Shown: positions 1 through 11,479 of the stretch, piece by piece
Position numbering within the stretch: position 1 is the first letter of the stretch
How the letters are laid out: every line of letters starts with the position of its first letter
Assembly (NCBI GenBank): GCA_022478985.1
Contig: JAKSZP010006627.1
Coordinates: 185,113-249,112, forward strand
From: Massospora cicadina
Taxonomy: Eukaryota; Entomophthoromycota; Entomophthoromycetes; Entomophthorales; Entomophthoraceae
DNA: 64,000 nt
Reading direction: 5' to 3'
Notes under the pieces: model-generated
What the model was told of the DNA's origin: nothing
What the model saw: the letters and a program-made list of their open reading frames with translations, nothing else
Databases searched by the model: none
Made by a program: the position numbers and the translations under genes

Positions 1-1125
1 AAGTCATTTGCATTTGTAACTGTGTATTATTGTTTGCCTTTCTGAATACTATGGAGTAATACTCAATTGAGTGGTCTACTCCGTCTTTATCCAGTTGTTC
101 TAAATTTTATGAAGTCCCAAATCATATGAGGCAGTGTACAGATAGAAGGTCTTATCACAGTCTAGGTACGCCAAGAATGGAGCTTCTACTTCTTGCCCTT
201 AACTCCGCAAAAGCCTGCTCCTGCTTCAGGCTCCATTTGAACTTTGTCTCCTTTGTAAGAAGGTGAGTAAGGGTGCTGCCAAGTCCGCTAAATGGGGGAC
301 GAACTGCCTGTAGTACACCACCAATCCAAGAAACACTTGGACGTCCATCATACTCTTTGGGGGCTCTATTGCCATAAATCGAGTTCACTTTGCCATCAAG
401 AAATTTAATTCTGGCTGTGCTAATCTCATGCCCCAGGAACTCAAGCTTTCTCTTCAAGAAAGTGCACTTGCCTCTATTCAGTTTCAAGTTTGATGCGCGC
501 AGCCACGTGAAGACCTCCTACAGGTGCTGCAAATGTTCTTGAAACGTGCTACTGAACAAAGAGAAGTCATAGAGGTATAACAACACACTTAATAACTCAA
601 GGTTGTTTAAAATTGATCCATCACTTGTTGGAAGGTTTCAGGGGTGTTACAGAGCCCCTGCGACATCCTCATGGGTTTAAACAAACCCCGGCTGCTGATT
701 AAAGCGAATTTCTCCTGGTCTTCGGATGAGAGCTCCATTTTCCAGTAGCCGCTGGCTAGTTCCTTGGCTGAAAGTATTTTGAGCCACCCATGAGCTTCAA
801 AGCATCAACAATGCATGCCAGCGGGTACAAGTCCTTCTTGGTAATCTCATTTAGATGGAACAAACCCAAGACCTGTGGGTCCCATTATTATTGCGCATTA
901 GCAACAATATAGATGCCCATGGGCTCTTATTAAACGGATTAGCCCAGATTTGGCTAGATAATTAAGCTCTTATGCAATGAACGCGTCCTCTGTCTTCAAA
1001 TGATGCTAAGTTTTGGACTTGAATGTGATAGCTGAACCAGTGTCCATCTTATGGACCTCCCCTTTTCACGGGCCATAGCCAATGAGGCCAATGCTGAAGA
1101 TGTCATTAAACTCGTCCAAAAGTTC
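1..1125 (-). pseudogene. RT and RNase H start of Gy3
   Basis: The minus strand reads a gypsy RT. A block ELASGYWKMELS followed by DQEKFALIS and MSQGLCNTPETFQQ lies at about 640-790. The catalytic box reads YLYD instead of YLDD at 566-577. The RT end reads NRGKCTFLKRKLEFLGHEIS just below 487. RNase H begins with FYLYTASYDLG, where the usual TDAS has lost its aspartate, and continues off the edge. Stops include TAG inside the post-catalytic helix. The catalytic aspartate change and the stops make it non-functional. Confidence 0.88.
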
Positions 1126-1174
1126 AAACAACTCTTTTATGTTGCTTAGGTGTCACATTCCCAAACCTGAGCTC

Positions 1175-1500
1175 GTCAAAACCTCTGACTGTATGTATGG
1201 ACTTAATATCTTGACAACTTGTCAAGCGGGCCAGTGCTATAACTTATCCCTTTTCACTCAGATTGGTTGGGGAGTAATGTTCCCCAGAACAAGGTTTAGC
1301 TCTCCAGAGTAAATGGTGTCGTAGAGTCCTGATAATACTTTGGGCTCTTTCTCTAAGATTATATCTCAACTGTACACTTCCAAAATTGTGTCAGGAGGAA
1401 TCTTAACGCTGATTGACAATGTTATTCTTCTTTAGTCCCCTGGTCGAATTTCTATTCTTCCACTGGCACTCAAGGGAGTCCTTCTTCAGCGCTCACAGTA
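1175..1500 (-). pseudogene. dUTPase-like domain of Gy3
   Basis: Between protease and RT the minus strand reads, with one frameshift and several stops, EGLP then RIEIRPGD, SISVKIPPDTILEVYS and SGLYDTIYSGELNLVLGN. The last block, whose core GLYDTIYSG is at 1303-1329, matches dUTPase motif 3 (G-V-I-D-x-x-Y-x-G-E followed by a hydrophobic strand and N). The KIPPD block matches the IP turn before motif 2. Motif 1 (AGxDL) is represented by EGLP, without the aspartate. Gy1 and Gy2 have the same domain in the same place. The fold assignment is an inference from motif order and spacing. Confidence 0.65.
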
Positions 1501-1825
1501 GTCAGCAGTTGTTTACACCCTTCTCCGTTAAGGTGTAATGAATTGGATAGATTGATTGGTCTGTTTCAACCAAGCAAGTATGCTGTTTTGAGGGTTACAT
1601 ACTCATCCTTGAACACCAGAGGAGCTGGTAGCTTAAGATGCTAACCATGCTTATGGTAAAAATTAATCTAGATCCCAAAATCCAGAAGAAACTGTGTTTC
1701 AATCAGGAAACCATAGTGGTCATTGTACAACACTACTGCGGGTGACATCAGGACCATGCGCCCAAATTATAAAGACAAAGCGGAATAAGATCCTAAGGCA
1801 CGGGTATGTCAGATCATGAGATACG

Positions 1826-2026
1826 TTATATCACATTGTAGTCAATGTTGGGTAAAAGCATGAGTTTCTTAATAAGTTTTGAGGAGATAATGTTCACTGG
1901 AGCCCCGGTGTCCAGTACTAACAGTACGCGCACCTTCTGGATGATAACTTCCACCTTTGTTACTCTGTTGTCAAAGGGATTTCCAATTGTCAGGACATCA
2001 GTGGCAGAGATCCCAAATTGCTTCAA
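1826..2026 (-). pseudogene. Aspartic protease (retropepsin) of Gy3
   Basis: An open minus-strand stretch of 66 codons reads VRVLLVLDTGAPVNIISSKL, with the DTG active site at 1904-1912. The same core in Gy1 is AILDTGSPVNVVSSRL, so the two are close relatives. Only the N-terminal half of the protease is open; the second half at about 1500-1820 is interrupted. It would process the Gag-Pol polyprotein. Confidence 0.85.
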
Positions 2027-2099
2027 ATTAACATTGCTTATATTGGCCTTAGTAGTGTCTCGCCATCTGATACCACATTAAAGATAGATGCGACCAAAT

Positions 2100-3590
2100 G
2101 ATCTACTTCTTCAATGGAATTGTTCACTCAGGTAGGCTTATTTGCTTGGATCAAATAGGTATCATTTGATAAAGATCCGTCAGCACCATGAACTCTTAAA
2201 TTAGAAAGTACAGCCCCTGTTCTAGGAGCCCCTAAACATGGTAATCTTCACTAGCCAAGACTTCATCTATATGGTCGTCCTCAAACTCATTGTGGAGATC
2301 CACCCAATTAATGGTAGAAGTGTCCTCTTTAGGGGTATGCTCCTTGTTTTCATCTGTAACTATTGGACAAGATCAAGAAAAGTTCCCAGGTTGGTGACAC
2401 TTATTGCACTTAAGTTCTTGACGTTGCAAGCATTCAGGATGCTTGTCGCTCTTCTCCTTGGGCTTTTCAACCTTATCATTGGCGACATAAATGGCCTTAT
2501 TGACTCATCAAGGGGGTGATGTAGGTACCATGTTTTTAAACTCAGCGTTTGTACGTCCCTTGTACGTCAAGCAGCGCCTCCTTAGGTGCTTTAAGAGACA
2601 ATGCGCTCCTGACCGCCAAGGTCATGTGCATCTTCAGATTAGGATGCATTTCCAGGGAGGTCAAGAATACTTATTTTGAAGAAAGGCATACACATTGTTT
2701 CTGTGGTCCACAAATTCTGGGCCTTAATAGAAAAAAGTTTAAATCGTGACTGACTCGTTTTTGCCAATTTTCATCAACAGGAACTCTTGTTTCATATTAT
2801 GGACATCCTGTTTGCATACAAACTCGGGGAGTAAGATGATATTAACTTTAGTCCAAGGTAATTCAGGTCTCAAGCTTGTGATGATGTTCTACTGAGCCTC
2901 AAGGCTCATGCATCCTTGTACATGGCGAGCCTTATGGCGATCACTAGTGCCATCCTATTTTCATACATTAGGAGTAAACCAGCAATTATCCCATTTCCCG
3001 GTGTGTACATGGTCTTGCAATATAGTTTAAAGTTGATATTCTCTTCAGCAGGATCAGCGTGCATCATAGTTGGATGAGTACAAGTTCTAAGTAGATGTTG
3101 TGCATATCTTTGAGTGTTTCATGCAGGTGCCTCCATTTGAGTTATAGGTTGAGTAGATGTAGGCTCCGGTACAATAAGCATTAGTGCCTTCAAATCTCTA
3201 ATATTCATGTCCATCGTGAAAAAACATAATGTCATGCTGCTCCAAGCGCTCTCCATACTCATTCAGAGTGTTGATGGTTTCGCCATTCTATTTCTTGAGA
3301 AATAAAAGTCTCTCCGCAATGTTCTTAAGTGTAAGTTCCAGTTTAATAAATGGTGAGGGTCCTCTCACTATGGGTAGTGAGGCAATTCTAGCTTTTCTAG
3401 TGGTCTTCTTGACACACTCAAGATTGGTACACAAATTTTTGCACTTCAAATTCCAGGATACAGAGTCTAGTATGGATAGTAGCCTCCTCACTCACCAGGA
3501 GTTCAGAGGAATCCCCTTCACCCTCTTCATAATACACCTCTATATTCTCACCTTCATCAATTTACTCAAAAGAACATCATGATCATTGTT
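2100..3590 (-). pseudogene. Gag of Gy3 with decayed CCHC knuckle
   Basis: Downstream of the PBS on the minus strand is a broken gag. A charged, helix-prone part (KNIAERLLFLKK, then NTLNEYGERLEQH) lies around 3230-3350. A zinc-knuckle remnant lies at 2367-2408, reading CNKCHQPGNFS, stop, SC: the CX2CX4HX4C spacing is kept, but the histidine is Asn and there is a TGA. The intact cognate in Gy2 is CNKCGQPGHFANNC. Stops are scattered through the rest, so borders are approximate. Confidence 0.65.
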
Positions 3591-3607
3591 AGAGCCTGAT
3601 GGTGCCA

Positions 3608-3625
3608 CCCCTGTAGTGAGCACCA
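3608..3625 (-). other. Primer binding site of Gy3
   Basis: The minus strand reads TGGTGCTCACTACAGGGG. It begins with TGG, complementary to the CCA tail of a tRNA, and it is identical to the sequence just inside the 5' LTR of Gy2 (43577) and one base different from that of Gy1 (30563). Both of those positions are fixed independently by LTR ends, so this call is well supported. The tRNA species was not determined. Confidence 0.8.
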
Positions 3626-3719
3626 AAGTCAGAATGCTGACCTCAGATCGCTTAACTTTAGAGACTGACTCAATGCTCACGGGGTCTACTCCGCGCAGAT
3701 TAGGCACCAAACAACATTT

Positions 3720-4566
3720 AACGTCGAAAATAACTCTCACTAAGCAAATCCTCCTCAGATGCTACCAGACGAACTGTTATCTGGTTTAAGACATCAACAA
3801 GGTCAAGCCTTGTAAAAATGAGCACCCTGTTACTAATGTTGAATTCTCTTCTATAAATGGCATGGGATATGGATCAGGCTAGTTTACTGCATTTAACCGG
3901 CGGAAGTCAACACATGGGCATAAATCTCCATTGTACTTTGGAAAAAGTAAAATTAGTGTCACAATTGATGACTTGTAGGGAACAATCAGTCCTGCCTCAA
4001 ACATATTCTAAAAATAATAATCTAGGGCTACTCTTTGTTTAGGATTTAAAGGATACAATGAGCATCCTTGAGGGAGCTTAGTCCCTCTTTTAACCAAAGT
4101 GAAAAAAAAATTTACAAGTTGGAGAAAAAAGAGGAAACCCTATTTTACAAAAGACTGGTCCAAAGTCTTGATACTCACCAGGTAAACTAGGTACATCTAC
4201 TCTACTTATTGCATAAAACTAACCAAGCCTTTGACCACCAGTGACAAACTTCCAGTAAACTGGGCTCTTCCCTTTTGGACATAATGTAACAAGGTTTTCC
4301 CAAGTTAAAATTAGGCGAATAACGAGGCAGCCACCGCATTCCCAGAACTATAAGATGAAGCAAATTAGGAATGGTATGGAATTCCTCATAAAGCTCAAAT
4401 AGACCTTGTTTATAATCACAAGAGATTTTACCCTCCAGGAAGGATTTCTTTGGTCAAATAAGGAAAGAAACCATTCCAGACTCTTCAATCTCTAGACCCA
4501 TGCGCTGGACCAAGTTCATGCCAATATAACTTTTATTGTCATGTAAACATGACATAATAGTGGGGG
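3720..4566 (-). pseudogene. Protease-RT remnant of a second gypsy element (Gy4)
   Basis: From 4566 downward the minus strand reads a protease-like stretch (CLHDNKSYIGMNLVQRMGL, where the DTG is gone). It is followed by a protease C-terminus (VLGMRWLPRYSPNFNLG, about 4300-4370). Then come RT N-terminal elements such as ALDYYF and RVLIFTRLDLVDVLNQI (about 3790-3830), the region before the catalytic box. Several stops are present. It breaks off near 3720 beside Gy3 and at 4566 where repeat R begins, so R may have inserted into it. No dUTPase-like block is seen between its protease and RT, so its lineage differs from Gy1-Gy3. Confidence 0.65.
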
Positions 4567-5450
4567 TCAATCCCAAAGATAAGGCTGGACGCCAGGAGGC
4601 CCAAAGGGTGAAGTTGCAGGCCCTTCCTGACCTGAGAAACACCCTGGACCAACTCTGGGCTTGGGCAAAATATGCTCAGGTTGGGACCAGTGGTGCACCA
4701 ACACCCAGCCCCTGATGACAAGCCAGGCGTTAAAATGAATGATATACCAAATGAACGCAGACAGTTCGATTTGGTTTATCTAGGAGCGGGGTTTCAAAAC
4801 CCATTCCATTTTCAAAATAACGCGCTTGGGTCAGATTCAACTTTAATTGATAACTCGAGTAAAGTCAGTTTTGGCCTATTCAACCAATTCAGACGGCAGT
4901 GTCGCCCTATTGATGGGTCAGTGCTTGGGCCCACTGTGGCATTAACCCTATTTCCCCGGTCAAGTTTATATATGTTTTCCCCAACCAAAAGTCCTTGTTG
5001 GTTGACTCCCAAATAAACCTATACCCCATTTTAAGTTATTTTAATTTTATGATATTCCAAACGCTCCTGTGAACAAACCTCTTCAAGAAGGTCTTGGCTC
5101 CATTACACTTGCTATGGCAAGTACCATTAAGCTCTCCCCTCGTGCACTGTTTGTCCACCCAGGATCCCTCCAACCTGGGTCGCCTAGCTCCGTCCAATAT
5201 GTGCACCGCGTCGCCCTTATATGGGGTTTTATTATAAAATCACCATTTTATGCCTAAGTGGTTATTGCTCCAGCACCCTCTGCTGGGCTCTAATCACGTT
5301 TCCCCAATGGCTAGTTCCCTGGCGTTGGCCTGGTGCACCGCGCACTGCCATGCTGGGAACGAGAAAGTTATAGACTCTCTCCTTACATTAGTTGACCAAC
5401 CTCATTTTCTTATGTGCACAAACCTTTTCTGTGTGGAACTTTTCTGAAGT
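4567..5450 (+). repeat. LTR-like repeat R, copy 1
   Basis: This segment is alignable by eye with 25612-26580. Both open with a GCTGGAC[GA][CT]CAGGAGGCC block and CCTTCCTGA, then share ACCCTGGACCAACTCTG-type sequence, an AATAAA region (5013 here), GCTGGGAA[CG]GAGA and a CTGTGTG end. It is non-coding, is found beside two different retroelements, and has a polyadenylation-like signal mid-way, as an LTR would. Just downstream, TGGTGGAGTTGGACAC at 5589 could be a PBS, in which case the LTR would extend to about 5588. LTR identity is an inference; the repeat itself is seen. Confidence 0.55.
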
Positions 5451-5909
5451 GAAAACAGTGGCCGTCAGCTGTGGGCTCCAGCTGTCATTAGCTGCACCGC
5501 TGTTTCCTCATTTTCCCAAAGGTTGGAGCAACTCGGCGTTATTTTTGTTGCCTCCAACTGGAAAGTATCCACCCTTCATGTTTGTACCTGGTGGAGTTGG
5601 ACACTTCATTGTCTGAAAGTTGTGATTCCCCAACTTTCCGCTGAATTTATTAAAATTCATTATGATAAATGAATTTCCCCTCACCAGTGCATTCAGATGA
5701 TACCGGCAGTATTGGCGCAGATGGGCCTGGTGGTGTTGGCCTTGGATAACGTTGGGCATTCCGTTTCAGTTTCAGGGATAGGGTCATTCAGGTCTAAAAA
5801 CGCGTTTTATAACAAAAGCCTGAACTCATTTTCTGAACCGTTTATTTGTTCATACGACCTGGATGAAGACCCTATTCCAGAGTATTAGATTACCCCTAAG
5901 AACCCACGG
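5451..5909. other. Gap between repeat R and Gy5 protease
   Basis: No convincing coding sequence. A possible PBS (TGG start, CCA complement) lies at 5589-5604. If real, this is leader plus deleted gag of the element to the right. Short open stretches here show no known motif. Confidence 0.35.
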
Positions 5910-6735
5910 TTGACCTCTACCATGATCTGGCGCACTCAGGAGGTGGAGAAGGAACTTCGTTTTAGATATGACAAAGTATATGCACCTGCAGAAGGCATGG
6001 TGGGGTATGTGACCTCAGTATTAGGAGTGTCCAAATATCCCACCCCCTTTTCTGATTCCAAAACCAATTCTGTTGGCAGTCTTGAACCAGATGATGAATT
6101 GTTTGGTGATGTGTTGTCATTGTCATCTATAAATAAAGACCATTCTGGGTATTTCCTATTGACTGCCACCCTCTCCTCGTCTTTAGGGAAGCTCACCACT
6201 ACTATTTTGGTGGATACTGGCGCTTCTGGAAACTATATTGACCAGTACTTAGCCGACTACCTTGGCTGAGTTACTTGCCAGGTGATGTAGTTAGAGGAGG
6301 GGCGTCCCAATGTATTCCCACTCTGATGATCATTGGAACAGTGGATTATTAGGTTGGCAAGTACCACTTGTCTGATCACTTCAGTGCGATTAAAGACCTC
6401 CTGTTCCCTATCATTTTGGGTGTGGAGTGGTGGCGGAAGTTTGAAGTAAGAACTAACCTGAAGGAGAATACCTTGTCCCTCACCATGAAGAATGGTCGCA
6501 CATTTGTTGTGCCTTTATCTGATGAAAACGCCCCGGGAAACTTGCCCCAATGGCCCCACCGTATCTCTTGTCACCTTGCCTCAATGCAGAAGCCCTTAGT
6601 GGAAATTCCTATCCCTTCTTTCTTGGAGGGTTTAATCCTCTTTTGATACAGCATCTGCCAGCGAACTCCCTGAGCACTCTAAGTTTGATTGTGACTTCAA
6701 GATCAGTCAGCTTGCCTCGGTTAAATAAAATAAAA
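5910..6735 (+). pseudogene. Aspartic protease region of gypsy element Gy5
   Basis: The plus strand reads TTTILVDTGASGNYIDQYL, a retropepsin active site with DTG at 6213-6221. After a break near 6269-6368 it continues with IILGVEWWRKFEVRTN (about 6410-6450), the typical end of a gypsy protease, and then ELPEHSKFDCDF near 6660-6700, the linker that precedes RT. It stops at an A-rich stretch at 6725-6780, so RT and integrase are missing. No dUTPase-like block is present. It could belong with the LTR-like repeat just upstream, but the gag is missing. Confidence 0.75.
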
Positions 6736-6899
6736 AATAAAAATACCTTGTTGTTTATCTTATTTTTGATTTAATAAAATTAAAGCTATAGGGAAGTTAA
6801 CACATCTTTCAGCAAAGTAAATGCACAAGCAAAAGTTGTCAAACAGAATTACCTATGCAAATTCCAAGACCTTTGCTTTGTTTTATACCCATCTTTAAG

Positions 6900-7252
6900 T
6901 TGAATTAAAACTTTCTGAGTTTATTTTAAGCTGTCTTAATATCTCAGCTCTAAACCAAGGCCTCCAGTGCTTGACCTCAACCTGCGGATACCCCCACGCC
7001 TCTGCTCTTTGCCTTGTGCAGCCAACTCTATAGATGCCTTTACTATTGAAGAGCCACCTGATCCCTCCCCTTCTGCCATTGTCAGATAAGCGTTCTCCGC
7101 TGTCCTACCTGGTTAGTTGTGTTTTTGTTGTGTTTTTTCAATATTCTCATTTTAGGCGTTTTGGTTCCTTTTTTAAGGTTCTTATTTATTTTTGCACTTT
7201 GAGCCTTTTGGTATTGTCTGTCCCCTGGTCAGCTTTCCTCTAAAATAAATTT
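6900..7252 (+). pseudogene. 5'-truncated copy (C) of the HL ORF1-only element
   Basis: This is the 3' end of the same family as 35281-37168 and 60952-62835, in plus orientation. It reads DTPTPLLFALCSQ, matching DAPTPWLSALIRYCNQ of the other copies, and then EPPDPSPSAIVR-stop, matching QPPDPPSPSAMVG-stop. The 3' UTR follows (TACCTGGTTAGT) and the terminal tag TGTCCCCTGGTCAGC at about 7218-7232, then an A/T tail. It has a ~75 bp T-rich stretch in the UTR that the other copies lack. 5' truncation is usual for LINE-type integration. Confidence 0.7.
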
Positions 7253-8300
7253 GGTTTATACTTATTTTTTTACTCAATAAATGCTTTACCTATACTATTT
7301 AAAGGTGACCATAAAAAGCTGTAAAGCATATTTAAAATATATCTATGCTTTTATACAAACAAGCATGTTGTTGATTTTGAGTTTTATTTTATGCATATTA
7401 TAGTAAAGTTAAGATAAGTTGACTCAAGAACAGATATACTAATCAGGATTAGTATTGCAAACATGTACTGCTAAATAATTGCAATTTAAAAATCTGAAAC
7501 ATTTTTGCACCTTATCTATTATCATTTTGATGAAATATAGAATGTGTTTATCCAGAAGTTTACTCTATATGAGATACTTGTTTATTTAAAAATCTAAAAT
7601 AAACACTTTGAATCAATAAGCTTGATTTATTTTTGTGTGGATGGTGGTTATCAATCTATTATATATATAATCTTAAGTAAGCATCTGGAATCAATAGGTT
7701 TAAACTGTTTTAGCCAAGTGGCAGGTAGTTTTAATTATAAGTAGGCTGGGTGGTGCTACTAATTATATCATATATGTACTATCTCTCTATATAAGAAGAA
7801 TGTAAGTTTCTTTGTTTGTCCCATATGCGTTCCTATACCATTCATCCAATTGTAATTAAATTCGGTAAGTTGTTGTGTTGCATGCCTGCAAAAGGCTTCT
7901 GAACTTTAAAGATCACTATTTTCATAGAAAAATAAAAAGTTTTATATGCAACAAGTGAAAACCTTATACATTTTTGATAGTAATTGGTATAATGTTACAG
8001 ATGAGCAGTTAGATGTTTTTTGATTTAATATTTTAAATGGTTTTTTAAATTGGTTTAATGGTCATTTGGCTCTTTAAAAGTTAAAACAAATTAAAATTTT
8101 GAATAAAAAACCATTTGATTTTACAAATACCTCCTATAACATAATTAGCTCAGCTTTTAGCTCTTGGCTTAAATTTTATTAAGGTCAGTTGGTCAAATCC
8201 TAGCGCAATAAATTTTATTTAATCTCTTTTTGTCATTTAATTTAAATCTATATAGCTGTTTATTCAAGTTAAGTTGACCAGGGCACAAAATTACCAAAAA
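7253..8300. other. AT-rich spacer
   Basis: No coding sequence recognised. A GTGGATGGTGGTTATC block (about 7638) recurs near 14920, and a tRNA-like segment lies at 8130-8220. The rest is low-complexity A/T. Confidence 0.6.
8130..8220 (+). repeat. tRNA-like SINE candidate
   Basis: TTAGCTCAGCTTTTAGCTC resembles a tRNA D-arm / box A, and about 45 bases on GGTCAAATCC resembles box B. The flanks align with a second copy at about 15190-15320 (AAATACCTC, then CATAAT.GCTCAGC, then a CAAA-CC box, then GCGCAAT or TGCAAT). No cloverleaf can be formed, so it is not a tRNA gene. A tRNA-derived SINE is the best reading. Confidence 0.45.
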
Positions 8301-8884
8301 GAGAATGATAAAAAATAAAATGGAATGGAAGGCTCAAATGAGCAAAATGACACTGAAATGGGAGCTAGATAGAATAAGCTGAGGCCTTCTCATGGCATGA
8401 TTGAGGAAAGCCAGTGGAAACACGGGTGAGTAGCTAACACCAGAACCCAGAGAGGAACCACAGAATGATCCTGTAGTGGCCTGAAAGAGATGTGGGATGT
8501 AAGCTAAAGACTGTGATCCCACCTGTCCTTGTGGGTGCTTCTACTCTCCTTTTGGGGGGATATGGCCAGAAAGACAGAGTTAAGAGTTGAGCATATTGTC
8601 TGTCACACTAATTTTCTATGAGGCGGGGCGCTGCAAAAGCAGGTCTTAGCAACAAGGGTGGGGCAATCTTGTTTGACTGGGCTTTAGCCCACCTGTCTAC
8701 AATAATCACCATGGTTTTCTAGGTTAGCCTAAAACGTGGATAGCAGCCAGTAGCTTATGTGGGCTTACACTGGTGCAGCAAAAGATGAGAGCACTCATGT
8801 ACCAAATTGACGGACTGACCCAAAAGGGTGCACTGGGTCCCAAACAATAAAGGGCTCAGATAGAAACCCATTTCAAAAAGACCA

Positions 8885-9840
8885 GAGAGACCAAGTCCAT
8901 TAACAAATCAACATCAGGGGTGGCCCCTACTGCAAAGAAGGCTCTGGTATCCTTTGTGGTGGTGGCCACTAATGGAATAGGAGTCAGAACCAAGCTTTTT
9001 TTAGCGGGGAACCTTAGCCCCTCAAAAGATATGATGGTGAGCATGGTAAAGAGCTTCAAGAAGTTTAATGCTGTTGAAGTGAAGACTGGGTGGTCTAAGG
9101 AGATGCTCATGGGCCACGTGATTGAGGTATGCAGGTTTACCTCACTCCATACTTCACATTAAGCTCCAGGGTTTAAACTTATGACCTTCCGGTTTAAGCT
9201 TTAAAAGGAATATGTTTTGCCTGCCAGTTTGAGCACAAAGAATGAGTAGGCCACATGTCATGACGTTAACACTGGGATCAGAAGGTTCATTCTGAGGGAC
9301 GTACCACCTATTGTCACTAGAGGGGCCATGATGTCTCAGCTGCTAGAATTTTGCAGAGTATCTCCTTTAATGATAACAAGCTGGTAAAGAACTTGAAGTA
9401 GAAGGATGGTAGCTTGAAAAAGTTCACCGTAGGATCTGAAGACTGTGTTTTGAAAGTTGAACCTTTTAAGTCATACAGGGAGTTGCCTTGTTCAGTCACT
9501 GTGGGTACATGAAGTGTCCCTGTGGTGCCGCCGGACAGATGATTCTTGTGTGGCATAAAAGGGCACACCAGAGCCAAATGTCCCCAGGCTAAAACTCCTG
9601 TGGCAGTGGCCAATACTACCAGGCCTTAAGAGGGGGTACCATCTGTTGTGCTCTCAGAGAAAAGAGCAGCTAACAGTCAAGAAGGCGTTAGCTAAGCTAG
9701 CTGAGTTGTCAGCCACGGAAAAGGAGATGGCGGCAGCTGGCAATGCCAATTTGGAGGTGGTGACCAAGGTACTGAAAAGTGCTAGGAAGGTCAGAAAGGA
9801 GTTAAAGCAGTCCCAGAAGGTGCCTGGAAGCTGTTAGACT
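8885..9840 (+). pseudogene. ORF1 of LINE L1
   Basis: Open pieces read KLFLAGNLSPSKDMMVSMV (about 8990) and, further on, a lysine/alanine-rich helical segment (LAKLAELSATEKEMAAA, 9690-9740). Between them at 9540-9581 is a CCHC knuckle remnant: stop, FL, then CGIKGHTRAKC. The second Cys, His and last Cys are in place and the first Cys is a TGA. ORF1 proteins of this type bind the element RNA. Reading frame changes occur between the pieces. Confidence 0.6.
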
Positions 9841-10584
9841 TCAAATTCAGCAATGTGGCGCTTTTCCCAATACACAATGGACATTTTGGAAATGGCTGTC
9901 TCCCAAATAGATGGGGTTCTTACCAATACTTGATTGCATTAGAGGCGGGCGACCATTAAAATATAGGTGTGATAGAGCATGCAAGGCCCATAGGGGAAGA
10001 GGCGGAGGTGAGGGAGATGCTGCCTGCTAGCAATAGTGGGCCAGTGCCTTCTAACCTGATGCTTAAAACCAAAGTGGAGGGGTCTGTCAAGGACCATGGC
10101 AATGGTAAGATTCTGGAGGCTGTTATGACCGACAAGCCACTACCTTTATCCCAGTATAGCACTAGAAAGTGGAGGACGAAATGTGGTCCCGCTATATCAG
10201 CTGAGGTGGGAGAGGAAGGGGACCTCCAGATTCAAACATTTACAGTCTCCTTAGTTTCAGCCTAAGCAATAAAGGTTGAATCTAATGCGTGGGGTCTTAA
10301 TGTCTTCAGCCAGTGGCAGTGGGAGAAACTCAGATTGCAACAACGCGGGATAGATATTGGCTTATTCACTGGGACTAAGTCCAAACCTGGGGTGGAAGAG
10401 GAATGGTCTTACCAGTTCCACTAAAGCAATCAATTTACTCTTACTTGGTGGATCAACCAAATTCAGACTTTCCCTTAGTGGAGGTAAAGAGGGGGGAGAA
10501 ACCAAAAAGAGTATTTTGTTCTGGTGGGCGGACAAGGTCAAGGTGATGGACAAAAGGAATTGGTTCCTGGAAGAGCAGTGGCAG

Positions 10585-11010
10585 TGATGTCATTGTTTGG
10601 AGAGGAATCAATTTGGTTTATCAATTTATACGCACCCAATTCTGGGTCTGAAAGGAAGGCTTTTATCCAAAAGTTCGGCCTGAGGATCTAGGAGGAAGGC
10701 ATCAGGGGGTTGGTAGTGCTAGGTGGAGACATGAACTGTGTCTGAATTAGGGATGACAGGATTAGGGCTTCAGGCAACTGGAGTTCTGATCCTGGAGCCC
10801 ACAAGTTGGCCAAATTAATAACTGACCTTGCCTACTGGATGTGTGGAGACCGGGCTGTAGTGATGAGGGGGAGACTGGGTGGACTAATGTTCAGGGGGAA
10901 CATTTCACCTGCATTGACCTTGTGTCAGTGCCCCAGACTCTCAGGAGTCTGAAAGTTGATCCTTCAGAACCATGATCCCGTTTCATTGGACCACAGGCCC
11001 CTTGAACTGC
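10585..11010 (+). pseudogene. EEP-type endonuclease of LINE L1
   Basis: The plus strand reads INLYAPNSGSERKAF (about 10619-10655) and VLGGDMNCV (about 10714-10740). These are two hallmark blocks of the apurinic-like endonuclease of LINEs (N-x-Y-A-P and G-D-x-N). A stop follows the GDMNCV block and another interrupts the helix before it. The N-terminal catalytic part was not recognised. Confidence 0.7.
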
Positions 11011-11479
11011 AGATCAGTGACCCTCAGGTTGCTTCTGCAGGGAAAAGAGATTTGGAGACTAAACCCTGAACTCATGAGGTAGTCTCCACTTTAGGAGATC
11101 ATGAGGAAGAAGGTGAGATGGTGGAGAATCCAGATTTTTGGGAAGCCAGATGCGCCAGTAAAATGGTTACAGATGAAGGCTGATCTCAAGATGGCATGTG
11201 AAACCTTTGGGAGGCAGCTAGGGGCCATGCATTTGAGGTATATAACCTTGGAGAGGAGTTTTGAAAGTATCTTCAAGCAGGCTACAATCATGGGGGCATC
11301 TGACTACACAGCCAAGGTTGAATTTATGTGAAATCAATGGGAGCCCTCATTGTGGATCGCCAAAAACAAATGAAATTTAGGCGGGATGATACTCTAACAG
11401 CACTGTGGATCTACTACACAAAGCAGTAGGGGCTTTCAGACCCTTGGAAAGGATCTTGTTACTTTGTGATGAGAGAGTT

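Larger units (their letters stand above)
1..3625 (-). mobile_element. Ty3/gypsy retrotransposon Gy3, degraded, cut by window start
   Basis: Read on the minus strand the order is PBS (3625), gag with a CCHC knuckle, aspartic protease, a dUTPase-like domain, RT, then RNase H running off position 1. That is the Ty3/gypsy order; integrase and the 3' LTR would lie left of the window. Every domain carries stops and frameshifts, so it is a dead copy. The PBS is the same as in Gy1 and Gy2, so the three use the same primer tRNA and belong to related lineages. The 5' LTR that should lie right of 3625 was not recognised; only about 95 bp separate the PBS from the RT remnant Gy4. Confidence 0.85.

Noticed and set aside
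8130..8220. tRNA gene
   Set aside because: Box-like segments are present, but no acceptor or anticodon stem pairs, so it is at best a SINE relic.
9317..9613. Minus-strand 98-residue frame in L1
   Set aside because: It overlaps the L1 ORF1 knuckle on the plus strand, which is the supported reading.
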